From Pseudomicrostroma phylloplanum (taxonomy: Eukaryota > Basidiomycota > Exobasidiomycetes > Microstromatales), in contig BCHS01000008.1 of NCBI GenBank assembly GCA_039545275.1, positions 62,001-126,000 of the forward strand: 64,000 nt of DNA. The letters run 5' to 3'. Made by a program: the position numbers and the translations under genes. Below are positions 31,081 to 43,900 of this stretch, one piece after another (position 1 is the first letter of the stretch; each line of letters starts with the position of its first letter). The notes below the pieces were generated by a model. That model ran no database searches, had not been told where the DNA came from, and saw only the letters and a program-made list of their open reading frames with translations.

Positions 31081-34000
31081 ATGGATCGCCATGATGGCAT
31101 GTACAAGCCAGGCGAGTCATCGACATCTATAAGTTCCCAGTCACAGGGTACCACTACACCAAGGGTCGGCCCTCGAGACCAGCAAGGGTGTTCACCCAGA
31201 TCCGGCATCGATAACAGCGAGGTAGAGGCAGATTCGAGCATCGTCTCGGGGAGATCTAGCGGGGACTACTCATACGATGACGAAGACGACGATATACCCG
31301 AATCTGAGCTCAACGAGCTGGAGAATTCGATGCGGCAAAGTCAGAGCATCGACGACTTCGCCCGCCTCATCACCGAGTTTCGCCAGGAGAGGAGAAGACG
31401 GAGTATCGAGCCTCGCTCGCCTCAAGCACAACGACGGAGTCAGCAGCTAGAAGTACCCACCGGCACGCCAGGAGGTAGCAGCTTCCTGGGTCACCTCTTG
31501 AGAAGTGATTCGAGGAAAAGCAGAAAGGGCGACGCAAGACGGAGAAGCAGAGCAATGAGTCAGGCAGGTAGTGAAGACGGAGGGGCTAGTCCAAGGAGAA
31601 GCCTAGACGTCTCAGATGCCATCAGCATCGCTAGCAGCAGAAGAGATTCATGGAGGCCTTCTGATCGCTGTACATGCTGCTGTGGCCTGGACGGCTGCGA
31701 GCGTGCGAGAAGAGCAACTACAGAGTGGGCCGATATGGAGCAGGATCTCAAGCTTGCAGCTGGTGAGTGGCATACAGCGAGGAAGAACAAAAGCTCATCG
31801 CTGTACTGATGTCCCTCCGTATTTTCGTCTCATCTTCAGAGATTGGCCAGGCCCTCTTGCGACGCAATGATGTCCTTACAGAAGCAGCGACAGCTCAAGA
31901 TGCTCGCCATGCTAGCCAAGTCGACTCTCTGATGAGGCGGCTCACGAAAAGCATCAAAGAGTCCGACGCAACGAGCAAAGAGCTCGAGCAGACAAGTATG
32001 AATCTGGAAGCAGCAGACAGCAGCAACAGAGCTCTACTCTCCGAGCTCGAAGAGAGCCGGAGAGATCTGTCCAAAATCAAAACAGAGAGGGCCAGGCTGG
32101 TTGCCATGGAGGAGCGCTCGCAGAAGATCTCCAAATGGCTCGAGGATGCCCGACAAGAAGTGCAAGTGGAGAGAAGGAAGACCGCCGCTGCCGAGGCTAG
32201 GGCTAAGCGCTCAGCAGAGAAAGTGGCAAGCCTGAGTGAGAGCATAAAGCAAGCGGCAAGCGCCTCCAAGACGGAGGCGAGCAGCGTGGAGGCCTTGATG
32301 AGGGCAAAAGCCCGGTTGAGGCAAGAGACGCTGACTGCTACGTCTGAGTCTTCTCAGGCGCAGCATGATGATACCCTGAAGACGCTGGAGGGCCTTGCGA
32401 TGGAGAATGAGGCTCTGCAACGTCAGGTGGAGCAGACTACGCTACTGCTTCAGGTTGCGAATGAAGAGATCTCAACGATGCGCGAGGCAGAAGTAAATCG
32501 CCCCACACATAGCCGCACAATGAGCAGACGACACAGGTCTTATGGCTTTAGCGACGCATACCGAGGACCATCCTCTGGGGCTACTCACAAGACGGGCGAA
32601 GGCGGCTCGGAGGAAGGCGAGGATGACTTCAACTCTCGTTTACTCCATTCACCCCAGCCGGTCACACCCAATCTGGCAGAAGAGCTTTGCGCCGAAGGCG
32701 AGGGACTGTTTGCTGGTCAGCAAGCTGCTCGCCGCTCCCTTTCGATGCCATCTCGTGCACCCAGCCGGGCGTCTGCTATCAGCGTCTCGCCATACGACGG
32801 CCAGGCAGCCGATCAGCGGTATAGTCCGCGTCCTCCGCACGCTCTTCTCCTCTCTCCCAATTTACCACAACATGAACTGCCTTCTTCAGGCAGGATGACG
32901 CCGACTTCATCGAACTCGGAAGCGCAGAGGATACGAGCGGCTTATATGGCTGACGCAGCTGGCGCTCCTTCTACGACTTCAGTGGAGGAGCCTGTAGCAC
33001 CTGCCTCACAGACTTCACAGCCGAGACGAGAGACGAGGACGAACCAGCTGGTCGCTCTTCTTGACTACGTCCAAAGGCTCGTCAGCCGTCTCAGCAATGC
33101 GGATGTTGACACAATGGCCAAGCGCTTGCAACGACAGCATCTTGCCGGAGACGTGGGGCACCTCTCGAGAGTGACTATCAATGCGATCACACGGGATGCC
33201 GAGGGTATGAGGGAGCACTTCAGGAAGCTCATTGAGGCGGAAGCTAGGAGCGCCCAGGCTACACTCGGCAAGGACGACGCTTCGCTCCATTCAGCAGGCG
33301 ACAGCGCAGCTGTTGCGGAATCACTCGTGTCGAGGAAGGAGTTCTTCGCTCTGATCAAGCTGCTGCGAGACACTCTTTTCGAGGCGGCCAAGTTACGCAA
33401 CGCGATCAACGAGGTCCAATTGGCTCCTGGAAACGCTGCGAAGATATTGCAGGAGCAGCTCGGCGCAGCCACGCCTCAAGAGGACAAGGGTATGGGTTCG
33501 TGGCTGGGCGGACTGTTGAGAGGCGTAGCAGGGGGAGCAGTGCCGGCTTCTGCTGGCAGTGGAAGCACCGTCCCTGCATCAGGCACAAACCCGCCCCCTG
33601 CGGCCTCTCCGGGCCCTGCTTTCGGTGCTTCCGCCATTGGTGGACCTGGCAGTCGACCCGCTCTCGGCCGTGCTGTCAGTCGTGGAGGAAGCTCTGCTCC
33701 AAATCCTGGCGCACCTCGACCAGCCTCGAGGGCTTCGGCCGCTGTGCTTTCTTCGACTGTTGCTGTAGAGTACAAGGTCAACCGCACCTCCAGTGCCGGC
33801 CCCCATACCCACAGCATAGACTCAGCTGGGCTCGAGACTCGCTCCCCGCAGCAGCCCTCTCCTGCCTCTGCAGGAGGAGCAGAAACGCGACCACAGATCG
33901 GTCGCGCTGGCAGCGGGCTGTCTAAGGTGCAGAGCCGTAATTTGAACGGTCTCTTTGCTGGAGCGCCCGCCGATGGTTGGTCGATGGTCAACCCGAGACT

Positions 34001-34964
34001 GTCTGCTGTACCAGCGCGGTACGGCAATCAGCAGCCGGCAATGCCCACCCTGGGAGGCATGAGGAGTATGCATGCCGGACAGGATATCCACAGGCCGTTG
34101 TCGAGAATTGTCGATGATGACGAGATCAGCATCCGTCAAAGCAAGCCGGCTTGGGAGGGTGATGCAGCTGCTGGTGGCTCAGACGATGAACAGCCTGGCC
34201 TCAAGGCAGTAGTACGGCCCAAAGGTCTTCGACCGAGAGGCCTATCGGACAGCTCTATTCGCTCAACCTTCATCGACCACGAGACCGACTCGAAGAGCCC
34301 AATGGATGGCCGGAATGTGGGTCTGGGCATTGCCTCTTCATCAGGCAAGCGGAGCTCCCCTGCAGCAAGGATCATGAATCGCTCGACATTGGCGTTGCAG
34401 CCTGCAGCCGTCATAGACTCCTCTGCCGGTGCAGAAGCCGCCTTCGGCAAGCCAGGTAGTCAGGCTGAACCGCAAGCTCCGCAGCGCGCTCGAGGCGGTG
34501 GAGGTGGCTTTCTCGCGGGGCTTGGGAGTACTTTGGGCTTGACGAGGCAGCCATCGCACTCTGCGTTGAGCCGCTCAGCAGCCACTACATCCACGGCGAC
34601 GGCGGCTTTGCCTACGGCGCCAGCAGCCGCCAAGTCTGACATGCTTGAGATCCCCACTCCAGCCCTCTCCAGCGTAAGCGCCATGGCGGTCCCTAGTCGT
34701 CCATCAAACGAGCGCAGCGCGACGGGCCCCTTGCTGTCCCCGTACGGCACCTCTCCCGCTGCTGCTGCGATGGCAGCTGCTGTCTCCCCCTCCGGTAAGA
34801 CCGCAAGCGGAACCGCAGCATCCTCTTCCGCAATGGGTCGAGATGCGAGCTCCGACAAGGATCAGGAGCGGGAGCGGGATAGGGACAGGGATCGACCTCT
34901 TGCGAGCGTGTTGGCATACAGTCGCATGATGGGCGGTGGGTCCTCGAAGTGGATTGGCGAATGA
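31081..34964 (+). CDS. large coiled-coil protein with dynein-adaptor CC1-box motif
   Basis: Two exons, 31081-31762 and 31840-34964, give 1268 aa. Residues 1-190 are Ser/Arg-rich with an acidic patch. A cysteine cluster (C197, C199, C200, C201, C206; RCTCCCGLDGC) comes next. The motif LAAEIGQALLRRN starts at residue 225, with AAEIG at 226-230 matching the AAxxG core of the CC1 box by which BICD, Spindly and TRAK/HAP1 adaptors bind the dynein light intermediate chain. A coiled coil of roughly 200 residues follows directly (EQTSMNLEAADSSNRALLSE to VANEEISTMREAE). A second conserved-looking helical region at about 640-780 contains LVALLDYVQRLVSRLS and FFALIKLLRDTLFEAAKLRN. The rest is disordered. 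Role as a microtubule-motor adaptor is inference. The intron splits the motif between A227 and E228. Confidence 0.85.
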
Positions 34965-35552
34965 ATGAGGGGAGCGGCGCGTTCTCTGTATACCTGCATG
35001 CTACCATGCCGCCTGTTTATTTCGATCGCAAGTTCAGCCGTCTGTATGCTACATCTCTTCGAACTGCGTCTCGCGGTCGTTGCCAATACTTGCTGTGCCT
35101 GTCCCTTGCTATTTACACTTTCAGGCGTCTCGGCGTCATACGCGCCCGGCGCCCCTCTTCCCGCCAAAAGTTGCTCCACCGCGCGCTGGCTGAGAAACCC
35201 AGCGAGAATTTGACGAGGCTGGGTGGTGCCTCTGCCTTTTTCTCGCCGAGGGCCAGAAGCACTATCGCTCACCCGCCTAACACTCTCACTTCCCCCAACC
35301 TAACCACGAACCCCTTTGCGTTTCCTTTCTTGTCCTTTGTACCAAGAATCGAAAGCATCACATTAGGACATAGAGCCACCTCTTTTTGACATCGAGGAAA
35401 GACTCTGCTCCGCTGCCTACCCATTCGGTGTCCACCTCTTGATTGAGATTGAGTCGCCCCGCCCTAGCATACATCGCAGCTCCACGCAGCTCGCTACCTC
35501 TTCTGCGAGACATCCTACCCTATCCTCATCTTACTGCATATAACATCGCAAA
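34965..35552. other. intergenic region coiled-coil gene - ARB1
   Basis: 588 bp: 3' region of the coiled-coil gene and a pyrimidine-rich ARB1 promoter and leader. The minus-strand ORF here has shadow-like composition. No clear TATA box. Confidence 0.35.
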
Positions 35553-37230
35553 ATGCCCGTTTCTGCTTCCAAGGCTAAGCGTCAGGCGTGAGTAATAGGA
35601 CGATACCAGGCTGCTTGCGAGCTCGACAGGAGATTGATCAATATAGCTCCACTTCACCTCCTACAGCGACAAGGCCGCCAAGAAGGCCGAGAAGGGATCC
35701 ACTACCAATGGGTCTTCTACTACAAAGACTTCCTCTACCGCTCTCACCACACCAAATGACAGCGGCGACGAGGATGGTGGTGAGCTTGACATGAAGAAGC
35801 TCGCCATCGCTACCGACAGGAACGCCTCCGGTGTCATCACATCGGATGCTCAGAGTCGTGATATCCACATCGACTCCTTCACAATGTCCTTCCACGGACG
35901 TCTGCTCATTGACGGTGCTGAGATCGCCCTGAACTATGGCCAGAGGTACGGTCTGCTGGGTGAGAACGGTTCCGGAAAGACGACCTTCCTGGAGGCGCTA
36001 GCACACCGAGACGTAGAGATTCCCAAGCACGTGGACATCTACCTGGTCCGTGGAGAGGCTGAGCCCACTGAGATCAACGCTCTCGACTACATCATCAAGT
36101 CTGCACGAGAGAAGGTGGCCCGTCTTGAGAAGGAGATTGAGGACATGTCGGTCGCCGACGAGGTCGACGAGATGGGTCTCGAGCTCAAGTACGAAGAGCT
36201 CGAGGACCTGGACCCCTCGACTTTCGAGGCCAAGGCCGGAGCTATCCTGCACGGTCTCGGTTTCAGCAAGGAGATGATGGCCAAGCCCACAAAGGACATG
36301 TCTGGTGGTTGGAGGATGCGAGTGTCCCTCGCACGAGCTCTGTTCATCAAGCCCCACTTGCTCCTGCTCGATGAGCCCACCAACCACTTGGACTTGGAAG
36401 CCGTCGTGTGGCTCGAGGCCTACCTGTCTACCTACAACCGTATTCTCGTCTTCACCTCGCACTCTGCCGATTTCATGGACACAGTCTGCACATACATCCT
36501 CGACTTGACCCCTCACAAGAAGTTCTTGACATACGGTGGTAACTACTCCACTTATGTCCGAACCAAGACTGAGAACGAGACGAACCAGATGAAGGCGTAC
36601 GCCAAGCAGCAAGAAGAGATTCAGCACATCAAGAAGTTCATTGCTTCTGCTGGTACATATGCCAACTTGGTCAAGCAGGCCAAGAGTAAGCAGAAGATCA
36701 TTGACAAGATGGAGGCTGCTGGTCTCATTGAGCCCGTCAGCCAACCCAAGGCTCTGCGCTTCAACTTCGAGGACGTGCGCAAGCTGCCACCGCCCATTAT
36801 CGCATTCAACGACGTCGGATTCTCGTACTCTGGTGACAAGAAGGACTTCCTGTACAAGGACCTGTCATTTGGTATCGATATGGACTCTCGTATCGCTGTG
36901 GTGGGACAGAACGGTACCGGAAAGTCGACCCTGCTGAACCTGATTACTGGTGCTCTGATGCCAGTGGCTGGATCAGTTCAACGTCATGCCGGCCTGAAGA
37001 TTGGAAAGTACTCTCAGCACTCGGCAGACCAGCTGCCGTACGACAAGTCGCCCATCGAGTACATGCAGTCCAAGTTCATGGAGAAGCACCCAGGCAAGGA
37101 CATTCAGTTCTGGAGGGGTCAGATTGGCCGCTTCGGTCTCACTGGCGCCCATCAGACTTCGGCAATCAAGACTCTCAGTGACGGTCTGAGGAATCGAGTC
37201 GTCTTTGCCGCCCTGGCCGTGGAGGCTCCC

Positions 37231-37263
<33 letters not shown>

Positions 37264-37497
37264 TTGGACATGGGTTCCATCGACGCCTTGGCCCTTGCCA
37301 TCAAGGAGTTCACAGGAGGCGTGGTGATCGTCTCGCACGACTTCCGACTGATCTCGCAAGTGGCCGAGTCCCTCTGGGAGGTCAAGGACAAGAAGATCAT
37401 CGATCTCAGCAAGCAGGAGGTGACAATTGAGAACTACAAGAAGATGCTGCAGAAGAACTCCGAGGCGGCCATTGAGAGGGCGAAGCTGATGAAGTAG
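35553..37497 (+). CDS. ARB1: ABC-F ATPase Arb1 (ABCF2 type), ribosome biogenesis
   Basis: Two exons, 35553-35587 and 35667-37497, give 621 aa. Exon 1 is 35 nt (MPVSASKAKRQ plus two bases). Two ABC domains are in tandem without membrane helices. Domain 1 has Walker A GENGSGKTT, signature MSGGWRMRVSLARALF and Walker B LLLLDEPTNHLDL. Domain 2 has Walker A GQNGTGKST, signature LSDGLRNRVVFA (the SDG form is normal for this subfamily) and Walker B ILLLDEPTNHLDM. The N-terminus is Lys-rich, then Ser/Thr-rich. Yeast Arb1 shuttles between nucleus and cytoplasm and is needed for 40S and 60S export and maturation. Codon choice is strongly biased to C-ending codons, as expected for a highly expressed gene. 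Confidence 0.95.
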
Positions 37498-37977
37498 AGG
37501 CGGAGCTTTCTCGCGGCATCGGCATTGTATCTCTATTGGGCAGAGGGGGAGGGGTGGTTGATTCATAGAAGCGTTCCCGGTCCTCTTTGTCCTTTGTCTC
37601 TTTCATGAGCGCACACAAATTACCATCTTTACATCCCATACGCACCCGCCCGGCCTTAGTCACACCAAGACAGGAGTGATAGCGCTCCGCCCACGTGGGG
37701 GGAGAGCGGCTTGTAAGTGCTACTCTATGTGTTCGACCGGCATTCCTCGGAGGGAGAGCTATAGGTGGCCCCGATGTGGCTGAATGGCAGTCCAGAAAGC
37801 AATGAGAGCAATCAGGTCCCAGGGGCGCGGATTGAGACAGAGCAAGGACTGATGAGCGGGCGCATGGCGGCGGGCGGCGGGCGGCCGACGGCGGCGGCTG
37901 CAATGGTGATGGATGGCTGCTCAGTATTGTTCCGAGGAAGAAAGGAAGAAAGAGGAGGCAGATAGAGGAGCAAGACA
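37498..37977. other. intergenic region ARB1 - Rho GEF
   Basis: 480 bp. It holds the ARB1 3' region, a CACGTG at 37692-37697 and a GGC-rich stretch around 37866-37900. The Rho GEF promoter is not resolved because its start is uncertain. Confidence 0.3.
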
Positions 37978-40900
37978 GTGGCGACACCTTGCTCCTATCC
38001 CCTTCTCCTTCCTCCTTGCCTTTCTGGGCCTCGTCCTCTCCTTCATGTCCACAATCCGTATTTCGATCATCCGGTCTGGCGAGCGAATGAGATCATGCTG
38101 CATGCTGACGCCTCCGCCGAGGTGCTATCGATCAAAGACCCAGGAGAAGCTCAATCTCTTTCCCCAACACAAGCCGAGTCATCGGACAACGGTCATGCTC
38201 GGTCAGCCCTCGCTTGGGAGATTCTGGCAGGTATGGCGCCCACTCTACTAGTGAGCGTCTGGCAGAAGTACACGGACTCAGCTCGTGCGGGGACGCTGGG
38301 TCTCTTCACACGTCAGGAGGCGGAGCGTCCACGTCCACATTGCCTCTGTCTGGCGACGATGAAGTCTGGGGAAAGGAGGAGGATAAGCGAGCCGACAGAG
38401 GTTGGGGACAGCTGCAAGAGCGTCGAGAGCACCAGAGTCCGCTGTGGATCTCAGACTAGGTTGTGGTCTAGGGATAAGCCCAAATTCAGGAGTCGAGGTA
38501 GTTGCAACAGCAGGATGATGAGGAGCAGCACTCGCGCCCGGATCACCTGGCTATCAGTGTACCGGCTCGACCCCGGGCGAAAGGGTAGGGGAACTTCGGA
38601 AGGAGCGGGTGGCGGAGTGGCGGGGCTCCCAAGACCCTGCAGCAGACTTGGCCGTGAGTCCAGCCTTTACCAAGAGGATCAGCGCCCCTGGCCCCGGAAC
38701 TCCGCGTGGTCAGCAGATGACGAAAGACTTGGACAGCATCCCTGCACCACGGCACAGGCGATTTGGATATCCGTCGCAATCAGTCAGGCACCACGACACC
38801 GACGGGGTGCCGAGGTGGTAATGAAAGCGGCACGGATGGCTGGTGCTGCTGGTGCTCAGTTCAGTCGGCGCCTCGCAAGAGAAAAATGCGGAGGCGGAGG
38901 ATGTGATAATCCCTCGATTCCTCCTGGCGAGGTGGACCTCTTTCCGCTCGCCAAGAAGACGCACCGGATGCACACCTTGCCGCCCCCGCCACCACCATTC
39001 ACCGGCGATGATGGGTTCAAGGGAGCAGCAGCAGGAGCAGCAGCAGGAGCAGCAGCAGCAATGACTACGACGATGTGCTTGGACGTGATGGCATCCCACG
39101 CCGGGGGCGGCAGTGACCCAGACCCATCAAAGGAAAGACGAGGCACTATGGCGGAGATAGCATGGGAAGGTGGTCAGTCGAAGACGTCTTCGGCCATAGG
39201 CCAGGGTGCACTCGGTGCACCAACGGGAAAAATCGTCTGGGAAACGGACCTTGAATTGCACGGCCACGGGCAGCAGCGGGGAAGCAAGAGTGACCTTCAT
39301 TCGATGCACGCCTGCAGCAACAGCATCTCGACCAAGGCGGAAAGCTACCTCCGCTCAACTCCATCCACGCCTCGACCACAGCTACACGCCCAGCCGGCAC
39401 CATCGCTTTTCCCATCATCGCCTCCCACGTCTTCGGATACCCTCATTTCTCCAGCTTCACTCGCCTCTTCGTCGTCGTCGACGTCGTCGCCCTACTCGTC
39501 CTTCTCCTCCTCGTTCGCATCAAATAGAGGTGACCAAGCTTATTCTGACGCCTGCTATTCCGCTGACAATAGCCGACGTGCCGAGAACGGCAGCCTCCCT
39601 CCCGTCGGTTACCCAAGTCCTCCCACCTCCCACACCTCTTGGCACTTTTTAGAGGCGCCCAGGCTTCCCCCTCGACACGATCAATTACGCGAGGCTCAAG
39701 GGAACCATCCATTTCCTTCCCCTTGCTGTCTCCAACATCAAATTCTTGATTTCCGATTCTATCCTGCCATCCCTCAGCGGCAACGGCATCCGTGTCACCT
39801 TCACAAGTTACACCGCCTGCTAGCACTCCCACGCCCCACGCACTCTCTTTCCAACCGAACGGGATTACCCAACTGCCCTGCATACAAGGAAGGATTCTTT
39901 TCTCACAGCTCTACTCTGGCCAGATCACTATCATCATCATCACCAGTCTGGAACACTCCCTCACTCGACTTCAGCGAGCGGTGTGGCGATTCGAGTAACC
40001 CAGTGCTTCTTGCACCTTATCGCACCGCTACTGGTCACACCCCACGGGCCTCGCCGTCTTGCACGGCCTCCTCCCTCGGCATGAACGACCAAGATGACTC
40101 GCAGGACTATCACCTTGTGCCCCCTTCCTGTTCATCCTCCCAATCTCGAGGCTCGTCTCCCGTGACCATCAGAGGGTCAGATCATCCGCGATCTTCACCC
40201 ACGGAGAGCGGAGATCCTCTCCAACATTCATCGGAAGACATCTTCTTGACCCCAAGAGCCCAATCTCCCTTCTTCCCTACGAGTCTCAGTGGACTCCCTG
40301 GGCAGCAGCAGCATATACCCGATCAGCAGCAGCAGCATACAATTGAAGGACCTCCACCACCGGAGCCTCAGACTCCACCTCGCACTACGAGAAGTCTAGC
40401 CGAGCCGGCTTCTCCGATGCAGGCTTCCACCAGCAGTACAGTCACAACTCTCTCCACTCCATCCCCAGCCCGAGGCTCTGTGAAGTCCCCCAGCAAGAAG
40501 CTTGGAGGCGGCCGGCGCAGTAGCACCCGCATCTACAGCGACGCATTGGAGGAAGCAGTAGTGACATCCAATGCCGATTCGAGTCCGCCTGTCTCCATCC
40601 CAGTCAGGCTAGCCTCTGTACCTATGGCATCGCCGGATGTGGCATCCGCTACTGCGCCTCCCTTGCTGGAGGCAGCTGCCTGGACAGACCAGCTACGAAA
40701 GAGTCTGATAGCAGAGGGGCTCCCAGAGACGGCCTTGACGGCAGAGCAGGATCTTCGGCAGGAGCTCCGCACTCTTGTAGTTCCGACGAGGTCGAGCAGT
40801 GCCCTGGGCGATGTGGCGAGCGAAGGTCAGGATTCTCTGCTGCCCTCCTCACCCTCTGCTGCAGCAGTAGGATCCGAGATGTCGGACATGTCTGCGCCGC

Positions 40901-43900
40901 ATGTGAGTGACATCTCACGGACACCCTCCACTTCTACGGCTGGCTCCACTGGCTCGATGGCGAAGAGCCACGCGTCTACAGAAACATCACCTTCCTCTGT
41001 ACTCAGTGACGAAGACTCCGATGGAGCTGACGCTGCCGATGCGACGGAACGCAGTGGAAGTAATAGCAGCAGTGCTAGCAAAGCAACAGTAGGAGCTCTG
41101 GGCGATTCAACGGCATCGATCGCAGACGAGAAGTATGTGCAGTCCAAGCTCCGAAGGTATCACGCCCTCGTCGAGCTCGTCGAGACGGAGCGGTCGTACA
41201 CAAACGACCTTGCCATACTAGTGCTCGTCTATCTGGAAGCTCTGCCGACGCAGCCCTTCTTCGAGGACCATCCAGCTCGCATCGATACAGTGGTTAGGAA
41301 TACTCCAGAACTACTGGCTGTGCACAGCGATATTGTCGCTCAGCTGGAGAGCATTCTGGAGAGGGAGGGCATAGCAGTGCAGGACGCGGGAAGCGACACG
41401 GACAAGGCTCTGAGCAAAGGAGTGGACAATGCAATCGTTGCTGTTGGCGACATCTTTGCTACCATCGATCAGCAGCTCCTGCCCTACCACGACTTTTGCG
41501 CTCGTCACGCCGAGGCTCTGTCTGTCATCAGAGAGGCAGAGAAGAGGCATAATGGCGAGGACTTTGCGCAATTCGAAAGGATGTGCTCCAACGTGACGAA
41601 GAGTCGACCAGGATCACTGTCCTCCAAGAACTCCTCGACTACAGAAGTGCACAGGCTATCGAGAGTTCCTTCCTTCACCACAATGACTCCCACCGGCCCG
41701 GGTCTACGAGGACAGTCTTCTCTGTCTACAATAACGCCCATCACTTCGGTTTCGCCCGCTACTTCCGAGACCTCTAGCGTGCCACCTACTCCAGTCCTTG
41801 CAGACTTTCCAACCTCTCGTCAAGGCGGGCGGCTGAATTTCCAGGATCTGCTCATCAAGCCGGTCCAGCGTCTTTGCCTCTACCCGCTCGTTCTCCATAC
41901 CCTACTGAAGCATACCGGACCAGGTGACGCCGGCAAGGCGGAGCTTGAAGCTGCATTGGCGACGGTGAGGCGGGTGGCCGACGAGGTAGATGAGGCAGGC
42001 AAACGTCGTGAGCATTTCCTGCTTGCCGAGCTCGTCGCCTCAAGGGTGGAAGCCAAAGGTCAAGTCACCCGCAGCCTCCTCTCTAGCTACGGCAGAGTCT
42101 ACCTTTCTGGAACCCTCGACGTCCTCTACCACCATCCTGCATACGCGACGTTAGTGGCACCGCTGCGGTTTCGCTTTCTAGGCCTCTTCCTATACCAAGG
42201 TTGGCTGCTGATCACCAAGGTGATGAAGTCGGGCTCATACGAGCCGCGCTTCTGGTTTCCCCTCTACAGTGCTCACTTGAGTTCAGTGGAAGAGGAGGAA
42301 GGAGTACTGCCGCACGCTTTTCGCCTCACTGTTGGTGAAGAGCATCACTTTGAGCTGGCAGCCTCGAGCTCTCGCGAAAGGGCCTTATGGGTCGATGCTC
42401 TCTCAACGGCCATCGCTGCTGCCCCAAGCGTCCCCGAGGCGAACCCTTCGTCACCTTCATTTGGCCCGAGCAGCTTCCCTTCGAATCTCTATAATCCCGG
42501 CCTAGGCTTTGATGCTCCAGGTTCACCGGGTTCGGGGCGTGTATTGGAGGTTGCTTCACGACCGCAAGTAGCTACAACTGACGGTAGATCTGGCGGCGAG
42601 GACCCTCTCAACAATTTCCTGGTGCGTCACATCTCGAGTCCAGGCTCCTCCGATGTCATCGTCCGCTACGCATCTCTCGCTCAGCGGGCTGTGGTCGACA
42701 AGGGAATGGTATTTTCCGACAGCGTGCTGGCTGCACGAGCCATCACACACAAGGATGGCACCTTCACGCCAGGCGGATCACTTACTCGGTCAGGACCTCA
42801 GGGATTCCAGGCGTCTAGCCCGACTACTGCGCCGGTCCTTGCGTCGTGGCAAGCAGCTACGAGCACTCCACAGTCGTCGTTGGGAGCCGCCGTGGGCGCC
42901 GCTATGGGTCTAGCTCGCGCTGCAAAGCGATCGTCCACAAAGAGCTCTACGAATGTTTTCGAAGCTGCTGCTCAGCAGTATCTGGCACAAGAAGAGACGA
43001 GAATGGCAGAAGAGTCAAAGACGAGCACTAGAGATGGGGCCAGAACGCCAGGCGAAGATGGTACATCCATGCAGCGCTCCTGGACTGGAGACTCGGCTCC
43101 TTCGCCGATGAAGCTGGGTCACCGTCGCAAGAGGTCCAGCTTTGGCGGTCGGAACGGGCTTCGACCCATGTCGACCATCTTTCCGGACTTCGAGCTTGCT
43201 GTGCGCACATCGGAAAGTGCTGCTGCGCCCTCTATGGATGGAGGTCTGACGCTAGGCTCGCCCCTCATAGCCACTGACTCCCCTTTAGAGGATTCTGCTC
43301 TGCTGCCTGCCTCACCTGTCTCATCGGAAGCGCCTGCGACCCAAAGTGGCTCTGTCAGGAAGCGGCCCGGCAGCGTATACGGCTCTTCCCTTCGCGATGC
43401 GTTCTCGCGAAAAAGTCGATCTCAAAGCGCAGACTTCACCGCCGCCGCCGCCGCTGCGGCCGCCGCTGGATCATCTCAAACCACCTTGCCGCAATCCCCA
43501 ATGCGCTCAGAGTTCCTTGCTGCCCCATCTGTGCCAGTGTCGCCAAGAACCTCACCCGGTCGAGGTGATCAGCAAGGGCAGCCTTCTGGTCAGATGACTC
43601 GGTCGTCTTCGATCAGACGGGCATTCACGAACGTCACGTCAACCTCGAGGAGGGAGCGGACCTCCAGTGCGGGATCGGAAGCAGTGGTCGCGCCAGCCAT
43701 CGGTGTCACCCCCGCGTCGTCTCCAGGTAAGCAAGATCAAGTTGCCAGGGTTCCTACTCTGCCCCTGGATGTGGCCGCATTGGGTGGGCTCACGCCTTCC
43801 AAGCGACGCACCAGTGGCAACTTCGGCTCTACACTCGGTCTTGCGGGACCTCCCTTTGCCAACTTCAGGAGATCCTTCACTGGATTCAGGACCGGAGGTA

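Noticed and set aside
38214..38459. 81-codon plus-strand ORF in another frame upstream of the Rho GEF
   Set aside because: The composition is partly protein-like and it could be an exon of an alternative 5' model, but I cannot link it by splice sites with confidence.
39443..39883. 146-codon minus-strand ORF inside the Rho GEF frame
   Set aside because: Long antisense frames are common in GC-rich coding sequence; the product has no recognisable motif.
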